Source of the DNA: CAYSQW01 sp964433135
Lineage (GTDB): Bacteria > Acidobacteriota > Aminicenantia > Aminicenantales > Aminicenantaceae
Length of the DNA: 64,000 nt
Assembly (NCBI GenBank): GCA_964433135.1
Contig: CAYSQW010000004.1
Coordinates: 1 to 64,000 of the forward strand
Direction of reading: 5' to 3'
Program-made: the position numbers and the translations under genes
The notes under the pieces: generated by a model
Told to the model about the DNA's origin: nothing
The model's database searches: none
What the model saw: the letters and a program-made list of their open reading frames with translations, nothing else
Shown here: piece by piece, positions 42,913 to 51,788 of the stretch
Layout: the number at the start of each line of letters is the position of its first letter
Position numbering within the stretch: the first letter of the stretch is position 1

Positions 42913-43086
42913 CAAAACCTTGACGCCGCCTTGGATGAACGTTGTATGCGTCATTCAGGCTTTGTTTCGATCACTATTCTGGCACGCCCCGCCGGAGCGG
43001 TCAATCACCCCATGAGAGGATTCAGGGGGTGATATTCCCCCCCCATGTTGAGAAAAAGCGACCTTTATTTATCGCGCCCGAAGGGC

Positions 43087-43092
43087 TATAAT
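43087..43092 (+). promoter_or_regulatory. -10 box of the ferritin-like gene
   Basis: TATAAT with a weak -35 (TTTATT) 17 bases upstream. It shares GGGCTATAATATG with the trmJ-like promoter. The leader would be about 24 bases and holds the AAGGAG ribosome site of the ATG at 43123. Confidence 0.5.
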
Positions 43093-43122
43093 ATGCCGAA
43101 ACGGATAAAAAGGAGCATGCAC

Positions 43123-44103
43123 ATGGAAAAAACCGGCGCCGTAAAAACCAAGGAAGACATGATAAAACTGCTTAATATCGCACTGGAACATGAATGGGCG
43201 GTCAGTTTCGAATACACCATCCACGCATATTCCATGCCCAAAGGGCAGTACTTCTATCAGGACCCGGTCATGAAAGTCAGGAAAGATTCCCGCGCTCAGA
43301 TCATCCAGATCGGTATCGATGAGATGTACCATGCCCTCCAACTCGGCACCATCATCACCCAGATGGGAGGGATCCCCTCTTTCAAAACGGATGAGATCGT
43401 GCGCTATCCCAAAATCCTGGATAACATGAAGCGGGATAAGATGACGGAAGACCTCGTCACCGACCTGTACCAGTCCGCTCAAATCCGAAGAGGCGATTAT
43501 CCCGAGATCCAGAACATGTTCCTCAATATCGCCCAGGATGAAGTCCGACACTCATGGCAGTTCGACGCCATGATCGAGGCCCTCGAACAGGAAGGCGCTC
43601 AGGACGCACTCTGTCATCAATCCCGGCCCGAAAACCGGGAGAAGGAAGAGGTCCGACTGCTGCATGAAATCACCCGGCTTGAAAACGAGCTCATGCACCG
43701 TTATCTGAAATACACTTTTCTCTTCAGCTCCCATCAAGACTTGAGCCAGCGCCTGTTTAAAAATTCCATCGATCACATGCGCCATTGGGATAAGAACTCC
43801 GGCATTCTGATCAAATGGGGCGACGTCATCCAGATCGAAAACGTCGAAACAGACGCCGACGGAGTCGAAAGAAGCCGCAACCCCATGCCGTTCCTCTATC
43901 CGGGCGAAGACCGTTTGAGCTCGCTGGAAACCCTTCCCTCCAAAGAATCCGCCCTGGTCAGCCGATACGAACAGCTTCTCACCCTCATACCGGAAGGTGA
44001 GATCCGGGAGCAGATCGAGAAACACCTGGCCCTGGACAGGGAGCATATCTTCACCGCAGATTATCTGATCAAAAACGCCAAAGCCGTCTCCGGCTTGAAA
44101 TAG
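43123..44103 (+). CDS. Ferritin-like diiron protein
   Basis: The 326-residue protein has a ferritin-like four-helix domain with diiron-type ligands in EHEWAVSFEYT, GIDEMYHAL and AQDEVRHSW, and a further helical region (LENELMHRYLKY, LDREHIFTADYLI) that may form a second half-domain. It resembles bacterioferritin/rubrerythrin-like proteins of unknown specificity, probably acting in iron or peroxide handling. The ATG at 43123 is chosen because AAGGAG is seven bases upstream and the -10 box excludes earlier starts. Confidence 0.75.
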   Translation: MEKTGAVKTKEDMIKLLNIALEHEWAVSFEYTIHAYSMPKGQYFYQDPVMKVRKDSRAQIIQIGIDEMYHALQLGTIITQMGGIPSFKTDEIVRYPKILDNMKRDKMTEDLVTDLYQSAQIRRGDYPEIQNMFLNIAQDEVRHSWQFDAMIEALEQEGAQDALCHQSRPENREKEEVRLLHEITRLENELMHRYLKYTFLFSSHQDLSQRLFKNSIDHMRHWDKNSGILIKWGDVIQIENVETDADGVERSRNPMPFLYPGEDRLSSLETLPSKESALVSRYEQLLTLIPEGEIREQIEKHLALDREHIFTADYLIKNAKAVSGLK

Positions 44104-44178
44104 GGGAGGTTTTTCCCGCCGCGAACTTCAGCATGAGGACGGCCTCGACATTTCCCTTTTAGATAACACGTAAAGAAT

Positions 44179-44206
44179 TTGAAATCGCTCCGGTTTTATA
44201 TATAAT
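44179..44206 (+). promoter_or_regulatory. Sigma-70 promoter of the ABC/TPR/prepilin peptidase operon
   Basis: TTGAAA (44179-44184), 16-base spacer, TATAAT (44201-44206). The start of transcription would be about six bases before the ATG at 44219, with no ribosome site, so the mRNA is nearly leaderless. Confidence 0.7.
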
Positions 44207-44218
44207 AGAGAGAATCAT

Positions 44219-45136
44219 ATGGGTACCGCGCTCCAAATCGAGGATCTCCACAAAACGTTCAAATCCGGATTTCTCCTCAAAAGGAAAGTGATCCTGAAAG
44301 GCATTTCCCTCTCCGTCAATGAGGGAGAGGTTTTCGGCTATCTCGGACCCAACGGCGCCGGAAAAACCACCACCCTGAAGTGTCTGCTCGGTTTGATCTT
44401 CCCCGAAAAAGGCCGCCTCTCAATCCTGGGCAAACCGCACCTTTCCCTGACGGCCAAGGCCCGTTTGGGCTTCCTTCCGGAAAACCCCTATTTTTATGAC
44501 TATCTCACCGCCGAAGAGTTCCTTCAATATTACAGTCAGCTTTTTCTTATCCCCAAACACGTCAAGGAAAAACGCATCCCCCGCCTCCTGGAAAAGGTCG
44601 GATTAAAAACCGCGGCCAAGATTCAACTGCGCAAGTTTTCGCGCGGCATGCTGCAAAGAATCGGGCTGGCCCAAGCGCTGCTGAACGATCCGGAGCTGAT
44701 TTTTCTGGATGAACCGCTGGGAGGCTTGGATCCCCTGGGGAGGAAAGAGATCCGCGACATCATCAACGGCCTGAAGCAGGAAGGAAAAACCGTTTTTCTC
44801 TGCTCCCATATCCTGCAGGATATCGAGATGATCTGCGACCGCGTTGGCGTCATCGTCGGCGGCCGGCTCATCAACCAGGGTCGGCTGCAGGATTTGATCT
44901 CGGAAAAAGTTCTTCACACGGAAATTGTTTGTTCGGGCATTTCCCCCGATACGCTGAAGGCGATGGGGGACGTTCACTCCAGCACGGGAGGAAAAACCTG
45001 GCTGAAGATCTATGAAGAAGCGGAAGTGGAACGAATCCTGGCGGAGATCCACTCTCATAGGGGGAAAATCCATTCGATGATACCCCGGACCGAGACCCTC
45101 GAGGATATCTTCGTTGAAATGGTGAAACCCGAATGA
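44219..45136 (+). CDS. ABC transporter ATP-binding protein (PilH-like)
   Basis: The 305-residue ATPase has Walker A GPNGAGKTT near residue 43, the signature FSRGMLQRIGLA and Walker B LIFLDEPLGGLD. The signature has SRGM in place of SGGQ, common in ABC-2 type exporters. It heads an operon with a six-helix permease, a TPR protein and the prepilin peptidase. In Myxococcus xanthus the comparable PilG/PilH/PilI set is needed for type IV pilus formation, so a pilus role is inferred; general export is possible. It overlaps the permease gene by four bases. Confidence 0.88.
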   Translation: MGTALQIEDLHKTFKSGFLLKRKVILKGISLSVNEGEVFGYLGPNGAGKTTTLKCLLGLIFPEKGRLSILGKPHLSLTAKARLGFLPENPYFYDYLTAEEFLQYYSQLFLIPKHVKEKRIPRLLEKVGLKTAAKIQLRKFSRGMLQRIGLAQALLNDPELIFLDEPLGGLDPLGRKEIRDIINGLKQEGKTVFLCSHILQDIEMICDRVGVIVGGRLINQGRLQDLISEKVLHTEIVCSGISPDTLKAMGDVHSSTGGKTWLKIYEEAEVERILAEIHSHRGKIHSMIPRTETLEDIFVEMVKPE

Positions 45137-45897
45137 AGATAAAAGCTATCGCGCTCAATACCTTCAAGGAAGCCATTCGGGACCGCATTCTTTATCTTCT
45201 GCTCTTTTTCGCCGCCCTCTGTCTCATATTATCACGCGTGCTGGCTCTGCTCACGGTAGGCGATCCGCTCAAGATCATCCGCGATGTGGGTTTGAGCGCG
45301 ATCTCGCTTTTCGGAATGCTGATGGCGATCCTGATCGGAACGGGATTGGTATATAAAGAAATCGACAAACGCACCATCTTCACACTGCTCGCCAAACCCA
45401 TCCACCGCTTCCAATTCATCCTCGGGAAATTTTTGGGTCTGATTTTCACCCTCTTCATCATGCTTACGCTGATGGGGATCATTTTTCAGGTCGTCATCTT
45501 TTGTTATTCCTCACAAGTCGAATGGCGGATGTTCATCGCCCTGGGATTTCTGTTTCTCGAGCTTTGCCTGATCACTTCGGTCGCCATATTTTTTTCCTGC
45601 TTCTCCACGCCTATCCTGAGTTCTCTCTTTTCGCTGTCCTTTTACCTGATCGGACATCTTTCATGGGGCCTGAAAACTCTCATCCAAAAAATGCCGCCCG
45701 GAGGAGGCCGGACTCTGGCTGAGGGATTGTACATATTTCTGCCCGACCTTGAAAAATTCAACTTCAAAACCGAGATCATCCACCATCTTCCGATCCCCGC
45801 AAACCTGCTGATCCTTTCATCGGTTTACGGTGTTTTCTACACCTTTTTCGTGTTGGCGCTGGCGGTTTTGGTATTCAGGAAAAGGGATTTCATCTAA
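45133..45897 (+). CDS. ABC-2 type permease (PilI-like)
   Basis: The 254-residue protein has about six membrane helices and a start (MKIKAIALNTFKEAIRDRILYLLL) typical of ABC-2 permeases such as the NosY/YdcZ class. It pairs with the ATPase immediately upstream. Cargo is unknown; gene order suggests a link to pilus assembly. Confidence 0.82.
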   Translation: MKIKAIALNTFKEAIRDRILYLLLFFAALCLILSRVLALLTVGDPLKIIRDVGLSAISLFGMLMAILIGTGLVYKEIDKRTIFTLLAKPIHRFQFILGKFLGLIFTLFIMLTLMGIIFQVVIFCYSSQVEWRMFIALGFLFLELCLITSVAIFFSCFSTPILSSLFSLSFYLIGHLSWGLKTLIQKMPPGGGRTLAEGLYIFLPDLEKFNFKTEIIHHLPIPANLLILSSVYGVFYTFFVLALAVLVFRKRDFI

Positions 45898-45901
45898 CAC
45901 C

Positions 45902-46738
45902 ATGAAAAAACGGGTGGCTGCCGCCGTACTTATCCTCAGCTGCGGAGCGTTTATGGGACTCAAGCTCCGCATGGATCGAATCCCCCGGGAGAAAGTGCCG
46001 GGATCTTCCATCATCTATATCCCCTCCGGAAAACATCTTAAATACGCCGCTTTGGGGCATTCGGGGTTGGTCGCGGACCTGATTTACATTTGGGCGATCC
46101 AATATTACAGCACCTACTCCATTCCCGACCGTTTCGACCATCTCGATCATATATTCTCCATCATCTCGGAATTGGACCCTTTTTTTCTCGATCCTTACGA
46201 GATCGGGGCCCTTATCGCCGTCTATGAAGCCCAGGACCTCGAGCTCTGCCTTAAAATACTCGACCGGGGCCTGGAGAACAATCCCGGCCAGTGGCTGCTT
46301 CCTTTTGAAGCCGCCCACTATGCGGGGATGGTCAAAAAGGATTACCGAACCGCGCGTGCATACTATGAAAAGGCCATGAACATCCCGGGAGCGCCGCCTC
46401 TGATCCGCAGACTCCATGCGAATACGGCTTTTCAGCTGGCGGATTATGAAACCGCATGGCGGAACTGGCTCGAAATCTACCAAACCGCTGAAGATGAGCG
46501 AGTCAAAAAGATCGCCTCCAACCATCTCTACCAGGCGAAGGCGGCGAGGGACATTCAAAACCTGCAAGCGGCGCTGCAAGATTTCATCCGGGACTTCGGA
46601 CAACGCCCCCATGAGCTCGAGGAATTGGTCCGGTCAGGAAAGCTCTCTTCGCTCCCCCGGGATCTCGATGACCGTCCCTACGTCTACAATCCGGAAACAG
46701 GAGAAATCAAATCAGCATCCATCCCATGGAAACGATAG
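45902..46738 (+). CDS. TPR-like exported protein (PilG-like position)
   Basis: The 278-residue protein starts with a membrane anchor or signal (residues 4-22) and continues with helical pairs of TPR character (for example WLLPFEAAHYAGMVKKDYRTARAYYEKA at about 140-167, and a second unit near 170-200). It ends with a short domain (RPYVYNPETGEI) seen at the end of pilin-related proteins. It lies between the permease and prepilin peptidase genes and overlaps the latter by 13 bases. A scaffold role in pilus assembly is inferred. Confidence 0.65.
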   Translation: MKKRVAAAVLILSCGAFMGLKLRMDRIPREKVPGSSIIYIPSGKHLKYAALGHSGLVADLIYIWAIQYYSTYSIPDRFDHLDHIFSIISELDPFFLDPYEIGALIAVYEAQDLELCLKILDRGLENNPGQWLLPFEAAHYAGMVKKDYRTARAYYEKAMNIPGAPPLIRRLHANTAFQLADYETAWRNWLEIYQTAEDERVKKIASNHLYQAKAARDIQNLQAALQDFIRDFGQRPHELEELVRSGKLSSLPRDLDDRPYVYNPETGEIKSASIPWKR

Positions 46739-47493
46739 CCGTCATCCTTTTCGGACTGGTTTGGGGAAGCTTCCTCAATGTCGTGATCTACCGACTTCCC
46801 CGAGGAAAAAGTCTGGCCCTCCCTCCATCCCACTGCCCGCGATGTTCCCGCCCGATCAAATTTTACGACAACATCCCGGTGCTGTCCTACCTGCTTCTCA
46901 AAGGCCGGTGCCGGTACTGCCGCACCCGGATACCGCTCACATATTTCCTGGTCGAGCTTTTGACTCCCCTGGCCCTGATCCTGCTCCACATCCGCCTCGG
47001 CCTTGATCTTCATTTCTTCGCCTCCGGCGTCTTCACAAGCGCCTTGATCGTTCTGGCCTTCATCGATTATTATCACCAGCTTCTGCCCGATGCCGTGACC
47101 CTGCCCACCCTGCTCCTGTCACTGGGATACAGTTTTTTCCGTCCGGATCTTTCCATCCTGCAGGCACTGCTCGGAGCGGGGGTGGGCGCCGGATTCCTGC
47201 TGCTGGTATACGGCGTTTACTATATGCTGCGAAAGAAAGAAGGCATGGGGCTGGGGGATGTGACCATGATGCTGATGATCGGCGCTTTTCTGGGCTGGAA
47301 GCTGGCTTTTTTCACGCTGATCCTGGCATCGCTCGTGGGAGCTCTGGCGGGGATGCTGTTCATCCTGTTCCGAAAAAAGGACCTGCAGTACGCGCTGCCG
47401 TTCGGTACCTTTCTGGCACCGGGAGCCTATATCGCCCTAATCTGGGGACAACAGATCATCGATGCGTATTTGAGGATGTTTCAAACGCCCTGA
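46726..47493 (+). CDS. pilD: Type IV prepilin peptidase
   Basis: The 255-residue integral membrane aspartic protease has the N-terminal zinc site (CPRC and CRYC, about residues 37 and 63), the first catalytic Asp in FIDYYHQLLPD, and the second in GMGLGDVTMM. It cleaves the leader of prepilins and N-methylates the new end. Substrates include the four prepilins encoded just downstream on the other strand. Length and topology (about eight helices) are normal. Confidence 0.95.
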   Translation: METIAVILFGLVWGSFLNVVIYRLPRGKSLALPPSHCPRCSRPIKFYDNIPVLSYLLLKGRCRYCRTRIPLTYFLVELLTPLALILLHIRLGLDLHFFASGVFTSALIVLAFIDYYHQLLPDAVTLPTLLLSLGYSFFRPDLSILQALLGAGVGAGFLLLVYGVYYMLRKKEGMGLGDVTMMLMIGAFLGWKLAFFTLILASLVGALAGMLFILFRKKDLQYALPFGTFLAPGAYIALIWGQQIIDAYLRMFQTP

Positions 47494-47547
47494 CCTCCCC
47501 AACCGAAACGGAGAACTTCCGCACGGACGCCGACATTCCGGCGGCGG

Positions 47548-50500
47548 TCATTGTTTGAATATCTTGAAAATCTCCCGCCAGGACTTGATCTTCAGCAGCG
47601 CGCCGGTGGGCTGCTCCAACTTCTGTATGGTCGAATCGAATTCCTGGATGAACACTTCGCGCTTGCGCACACCGGCGACCCGTTCCGACTCGCCGATAGT
47701 GACCGCGGCCCGCGTTTTGATCTCCAGGTCCAGGTTCTCAAGAGTCCCGGACGCACTGCGGAAAGCGGTTCCGCCCACGGGCGTTCCCGCCACGGATTTC
47801 ACGTAACGCGCATAGAGCCTTCCGATACCCTCCAAACTCTTGCAGGGATCGACGGTTTCGATACTGCCGGTCAAGGAGCTGAAATAGATGATGTTGTTGG
47901 CCTGTTTGGGATCCGCCCAAATTTTCTCTCCGATCAGGAGATCTCCAACCTGATCATCTTCCGACAGGTCTAATGTATCGGGGTCGCCCAAATACCACTC
48001 CACCTCGGGGGTTTCTCCGTCGATAATCGCCACGAAGGAATACGTCATGTCGTCGGGGGCTCTGTCGTCCCCTCCGGTGCCGAAGTAGATTCGGGGAAAA
48101 GTGCCGGTCATGGCCGGATCTTTCCAGATCTCGGGTCGGGTGATGATCGGCAGGTGATAGGAATCTTCATAGATCACTTCCGGTTCCCAGGGATCCCCGG
48201 CAAGGAATTCGATGCCGACGTCGATTTTACGCATCCGGCCGTCCAGATCGCCGAAATAGACGCGGTCCAGATATCCGTCGTCGTCGAGATCGATCCCGTT
48301 CGGCGATCCGGGCAGAGTATTTCCTATATTCCAGGTAAAACCGTGAACGTTTTTTGTGTTGACTTCGCGCGCATTGTACTTCAAGAAATACTCCCCGGTT
48401 GCGATATCGACCGCATAAAACCGGTTTCCTTGACGCCCGCTCCCCGAGACATTATCATATCCCGATCCCATAAAAGCGGCCCAGCACGCCGCCCCTTCTT
48501 TATTGATGCGTCCGATAAAAGGCACGGCCCACGTCTCTCCCATCCGATCGTCCGTGAACTCCCACAAAGGCTGGGGATCCTCGATGTCCGTGATGTCAAT
48601 CGCAAAGTAGTAGTTGTTGCCTCCGGCCATGGTGCTCCCCTTGCCTTCTCCCTGGCCGCTGATCAAAACCGTTTTCCATTCATCATCGATATAGACATCG
48701 GCCACGACCGGTGTTCCATCGACATACACGTCGCGGGCGAAATAGCGGGTGCCGGTCGCCAGATCCGAGTACCACATATTCTTCAGTTTGGGAATCAGAT
48801 TGTATGGAATAAAAGCCCATAGCTCCTCTCCCGTGAGCAGATCGAAGCAGTGAAGCATGCCGTCGTTGGCGCCCACGAAGAGTGTTTGAGGCCGATCTTT
48901 CCATTCGTCGGCGAACTCCTCGTATCCCGACCCCATCAGAACAGGCGCTTCATCCGGAGGTCCCACGAGAACGGGGTTGGAATGGTTGATATCCCCCAGT
49001 TTCCAATCACGGCCCTCGCCGCGCACAAACCGGATCAAGCCCTCATTGTCGAAGTTGACATCCCCGAGTTTAGGACCCAGGATACTCACGTTGCCCTCGG
49101 TGAAATCAAGCCTCACCAATCCCGCGCCTTCATCGACGGCGGTATAGATCGTCCGGCTGGCGGGAGAACGATCGTTGAGGATCTCACCGGCATCCCACCG
49201 TATCGTCACTCCGTCGGCTACGATCTCCCTTCCATCGGGCGCGGACAAGTCGGGCCGCGTTACGGTCCGAAGCTCCGAATAGGAAGAGGCAACCGATGCC
49301 ATATGGGTCACGTCATAGGCCCGGAGGTGCCCCTGCCATCCGGGGAAATAGAAAGATCCGCCGATAATCAGCTTGAGCATCTGTCCTTCTTCATCCACCA
49401 GGTTCGCCGCCACCGAAGTCCGGGAGTATTCCCGTCTTTCCACATAGGCATAGCGGAACCGGATCCGGTCGATCACCGGGGTTTCGAAGGAAGCGCCTTC
49501 ATATTCCGCCATGTCGTCTTCGGTCGCCGTCAGCACCGCCTTCCATTTGAGCTGCGAACCGAAGGTGGTGAAAGAAAGCCAAGGAAGGTTGCTATAGTCG
49601 GTCAACGATCCATCCGAAGGAATGTCATCATCCTTGGGGGTTCCATAACGCGCATAAAACGCCCAGTCACGGCCCCCGTTATTGGATACGTAGTAATCGA
49701 TCGTCAGCCCATCGCTGGCTCCGCCGATGACACCTTGGTCCAGGTTGAGCATGCGGATTCGGGTAACGGCGTGCAGCGAGGGATCGAGATCGCTGATCAC
49801 GGTGGAGATCGCCTCTCCATGGAGGTTGTATACCGGAGCCAGCTCATTGATAACCAGAAAATAGTCGCCGGAATGATTGGCGTCCGCCAGGATGACGTCC
49901 ATGTCGCCGTCCCTGTCATAATCGAGCATCGCGCTCATGTCCACGTCGTGAGGATCGGGAAGAATGGGATTGCAGCCGTTGAGGCAGCGGAATTCAAATT
50001 CCAATTCACCTTCCTCACCGCCTACGAATCCAAGGTTTTTCTGAAACCACATCCGCGCTTCATTTCCCGCGTTCCATCTATCGGTGGCGGCGAATATGTC
50101 GATATTGCCGTCATGGTTGAAATCGGACACGCAGGTGGCCACGGTCCCGGTGCAGTTGGAATTCGGGATCGAGATCTCCCTGCGGGTGAAGTTCTCCATT
50201 CCGTCGTTTTCGTAATAGACCAGATAGGAGATGTCATTCACGGCACCACCGATGATATCGATATCTCCGTCTCCGTCGAAATCACCGGCATCAACGGAAG
50301 ATCCTCCCCGGCCCGACGTGAAACCGGTCCGCAGATCATAGCTGATCTCCGTGATCTCCCAATTGTCCAGATTGAATTCATCCACCCCGGGATTGCGGAT
50401 GAGAAAAATCCTGTCCTGGCTGATCGCCAGCACATCGATGTCCTCATCCCCATCGACATCCACGGAACACAGATGGTCCGCCGCCCAGTTGATGTAGATG

Positions 50501-51147
50501 CCGGCGTTCATGAACCGGCTGCTGAAATCCAGATTGGGCGCGGAGTAATAGGCATAAAAGTCCGGATCTTCGGGAGTGCCGACATTGATATACATCGCGG
50601 CGACAAACTCCGTATAGCCGAATTCATCGCTTCGGTTTTTCATGAAGAAGAAATCCAGCAGGCCGTCTTCGTTGTAATCGCCAACCGTGATGGAAGCCGG
50701 ACCGCAGTTCATGCCGTCGTCGTAGACCTCGTTGGTGTCGACCTGAAAGATGATGCCGTCGTCATCCTCACCGTCCCCATCGTCGTCACGATAATGATTG
50801 CGGATCAAAAGCAGACGGTAATTGTTATCGATATCCAGACCGATCAGGTCGGGATAGCCGTCATTGTCGAAATCCCCGCCGTCGCACACATAGATCCGCG
50901 CCCCCATGCCGTCGGGCTCGGCCACCGCGAAATTGGCCCCCAGCCAGCTCAACGTGACATCTCCGTCTCCTTCCCAGGCCGCGGAAGTGTTTTCGACATC
51001 CTTGTATTCCGTGTCATCGAAAGGTTCATTGAAGGTAAGGCGGGTTTCGCGGCACACATCCTCCTGTGCCTGAAACTCGACGACCAGGAAGAGCAAGGCC
51101 ATCAATATCATTCCCCCAATTCCCGCAATCATTGTGTGTTTTCTCAT
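47548..51147 (-). CDS. pilY1: PilY1-like type IV pilus tip/assembly protein
   Basis: The 1199-residue exported protein has a signal peptide, then FG-GAP/VCBS-type repeats with calcium loops (DGGDFDNDGYPDL, VGDYNEDGLLDF, DVDGDEDIDV, AGDFDGDGDIDI) over about residues 80-450. The C-terminal half (about 720-1110) is the PilY1 beta-propeller (LFVGANDGMLHCFDL, GEELWAFIPYNL, calcium loop DLDDDGYLDR). The usual N-terminal von Willebrand domain is missing and replaced by the repeats. It would cap or prime the pilus with the minor pilins and may bind surfaces. It closes the minor pilin operon. ATG 51147 follows GAGG by six bases. Confidence 0.88.
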   Translation of the reverse strand: MRKHTMIAGIGGMILMALLFLVVEFQAQEDVCRETRLTFNEPFDDTEYKDVENTSAAWEGDGDVTLSWLGANFAVAEPDGMGARIYVCDGGDFDNDGYPDLIGLDIDNNYRLLLIRNHYRDDDGDGEDDDGIIFQVDTNEVYDDGMNCGPASITVGDYNEDGLLDFFFMKNRSDEFGYTEFVAAMYINVGTPEDPDFYAYYSAPNLDFSSRFMNAGIYINWAADHLCSVDVDGDEDIDVLAISQDRIFLIRNPGVDEFNLDNWEITEISYDLRTGFTSGRGGSSVDAGDFDGDGDIDIIGGAVNDISYLVYYENDGMENFTRREISIPNSNCTGTVATCVSDFNHDGNIDIFAATDRWNAGNEARMWFQKNLGFVGGEEGELEFEFRCLNGCNPILPDPHDVDMSAMLDYDRDGDMDVILADANHSGDYFLVINELAPVYNLHGEAISTVISDLDPSLHAVTRIRMLNLDQGVIGGASDGLTIDYYVSNNGGRDWAFYARYGTPKDDDIPSDGSLTDYSNLPWLSFTTFGSQLKWKAVLTATEDDMAEYEGASFETPVIDRIRFRYAYVERREYSRTSVAANLVDEEGQMLKLIIGGSFYFPGWQGHLRAYDVTHMASVASSYSELRTVTRPDLSAPDGREIVADGVTIRWDAGEILNDRSPASRTIYTAVDEGAGLVRLDFTEGNVSILGPKLGDVNFDNEGLIRFVRGEGRDWKLGDINHSNPVLVGPPDEAPVLMGSGYEEFADEWKDRPQTLFVGANDGMLHCFDLLTGEELWAFIPYNLIPKLKNMWYSDLATGTRYFARDVYVDGTPVVADVYIDDEWKTVLISGQGEGKGSTMAGGNNYYFAIDITDIEDPQPLWEFTDDRMGETWAVPFIGRINKEGAACWAAFMGSGYDNVSGSGRQGNRFYAVDIATGEYFLKYNAREVNTKNVHGFTWNIGNTLPGSPNGIDLDDDGYLDRVYFGDLDGRMRKIDVGIEFLAGDPWEPEVIYEDSYHLPIITRPEIWKDPAMTGTFPRIYFGTGGDDRAPDDMTYSFVAIIDGETPEVEWYLGDPDTLDLSEDDQVGDLLIGEKIWADPKQANNIIYFSSLTGSIETVDPCKSLEGIGRLYARYVKSVAGTPVGGTAFRSASGTLENLDLEIKTRAAVTIGESERVAGVRKREVFIQEFDSTIQKLEQPTGALLKIKSWREIFKIFKQ

Positions 51148-51161
51148 TTTTTCCCTCAAGA

Positions 51162-51779
51162 TTAAGTCGAACCCGAAAGCTCAATCGCCAGTTCGACCTC
51201 CAGCCGCGTCGTCGTCATGCGTTTCCCGCGGCCCGCGGTCCCGATGCACACCAGGATGGCGTCTCCGGCATCCGGGGGACCGCCCCCGGCTTCATCGTCG
51301 ATCAGAAAAGCCGTAAATGTGTAGCGGAGGTCGAGATCTCCGCTTTCATCGGTGATATAAGGCTGCCGAAAGAAAAGCACATTGGGCACATCTGCGTTCC
51401 CGTCCCCGTCGGTGTCGAGATAGTTGAGGATCTCCTGATCGGTCATTTTTCGAAAATAATGCGTCGAGTAGGGGATATCGATGCCGTAGGGCTCGGTGAG
51501 ATAATGGTTGTCGAAACTGACCCAGAGATCTTCTCCGAAAGAGTCCTCGATGGACGTCCAGGTGCTGTCAAAACCGGCTTCGGCCGCGTTGAAAGCTTCC
51601 TTCTGATTACGCAGGTTTCCGGATATGCTGGACCCGGAACTTGTAAAGGTAACCAGCATCAGGCCTATGACCATCATAAACGAAAGCACGGTGATCAAGA
51701 TGATCAGGGCGACGCCTTTTTCATGCCGGGACGCCTTGATGAATTCCTTCGTATTCACGGATTTTTGGTTCGACATCAT
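51162..51779 (-). CDS. pilX: PilX-like minor pilin
   Basis: The 205-residue protein has the PilX N-terminal pattern: EKGVALIILITVLSFMMVIG (a prepilin-like helix with Gly before a non-Phe residue), then GNLRNQKEAFNAAEAG. PilX helps prime pilus assembly together with PilV, PilW, FimU and PilY1. It lies 14 bases upstream of pilY1 and nine bases after pilW. Confidence 0.85.
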   Translation of the reverse strand: MMSNQKSVNTKEFIKASRHEKGVALIILITVLSFMMVIGLMLVTFTSSGSSISGNLRNQKEAFNAAEAGFDSTWTSIEDSFGEDLWVSFDNHYLTEPYGIDIPYSTHYFRKMTDQEILNYLDTDGDGNADVPNVLFFRQPYITDESGDLDLRYTFTAFLIDDEAGGGPPDAGDAILVCIGTAGRGKRMTTTRLEVELAIELSGST

Positions 51780-51788
51780 GATGCTTTC

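Noticed and set aside
42980..42994. TGGCACG resembling a sigma-54 -24 element before the ferritin-like gene
   Set aside because: The bases at the -12 position are GCCG, not TTGC, and a TATAAT box downstream explains expression.
47528..47543. Small GC-rich hairpin between pilD and pilY1 stops
   Set aside because: The stem is only five base pairs with no T-run on either side, so it is not a credible terminator.
48850..51165. Very long open frame on the plus strand opposite pilY1
   Set aside because: It mirrors the codon pattern of pilY1 (Asp/Gly-rich repeats give open antisense frames), has no ribosome site and no protein family features.
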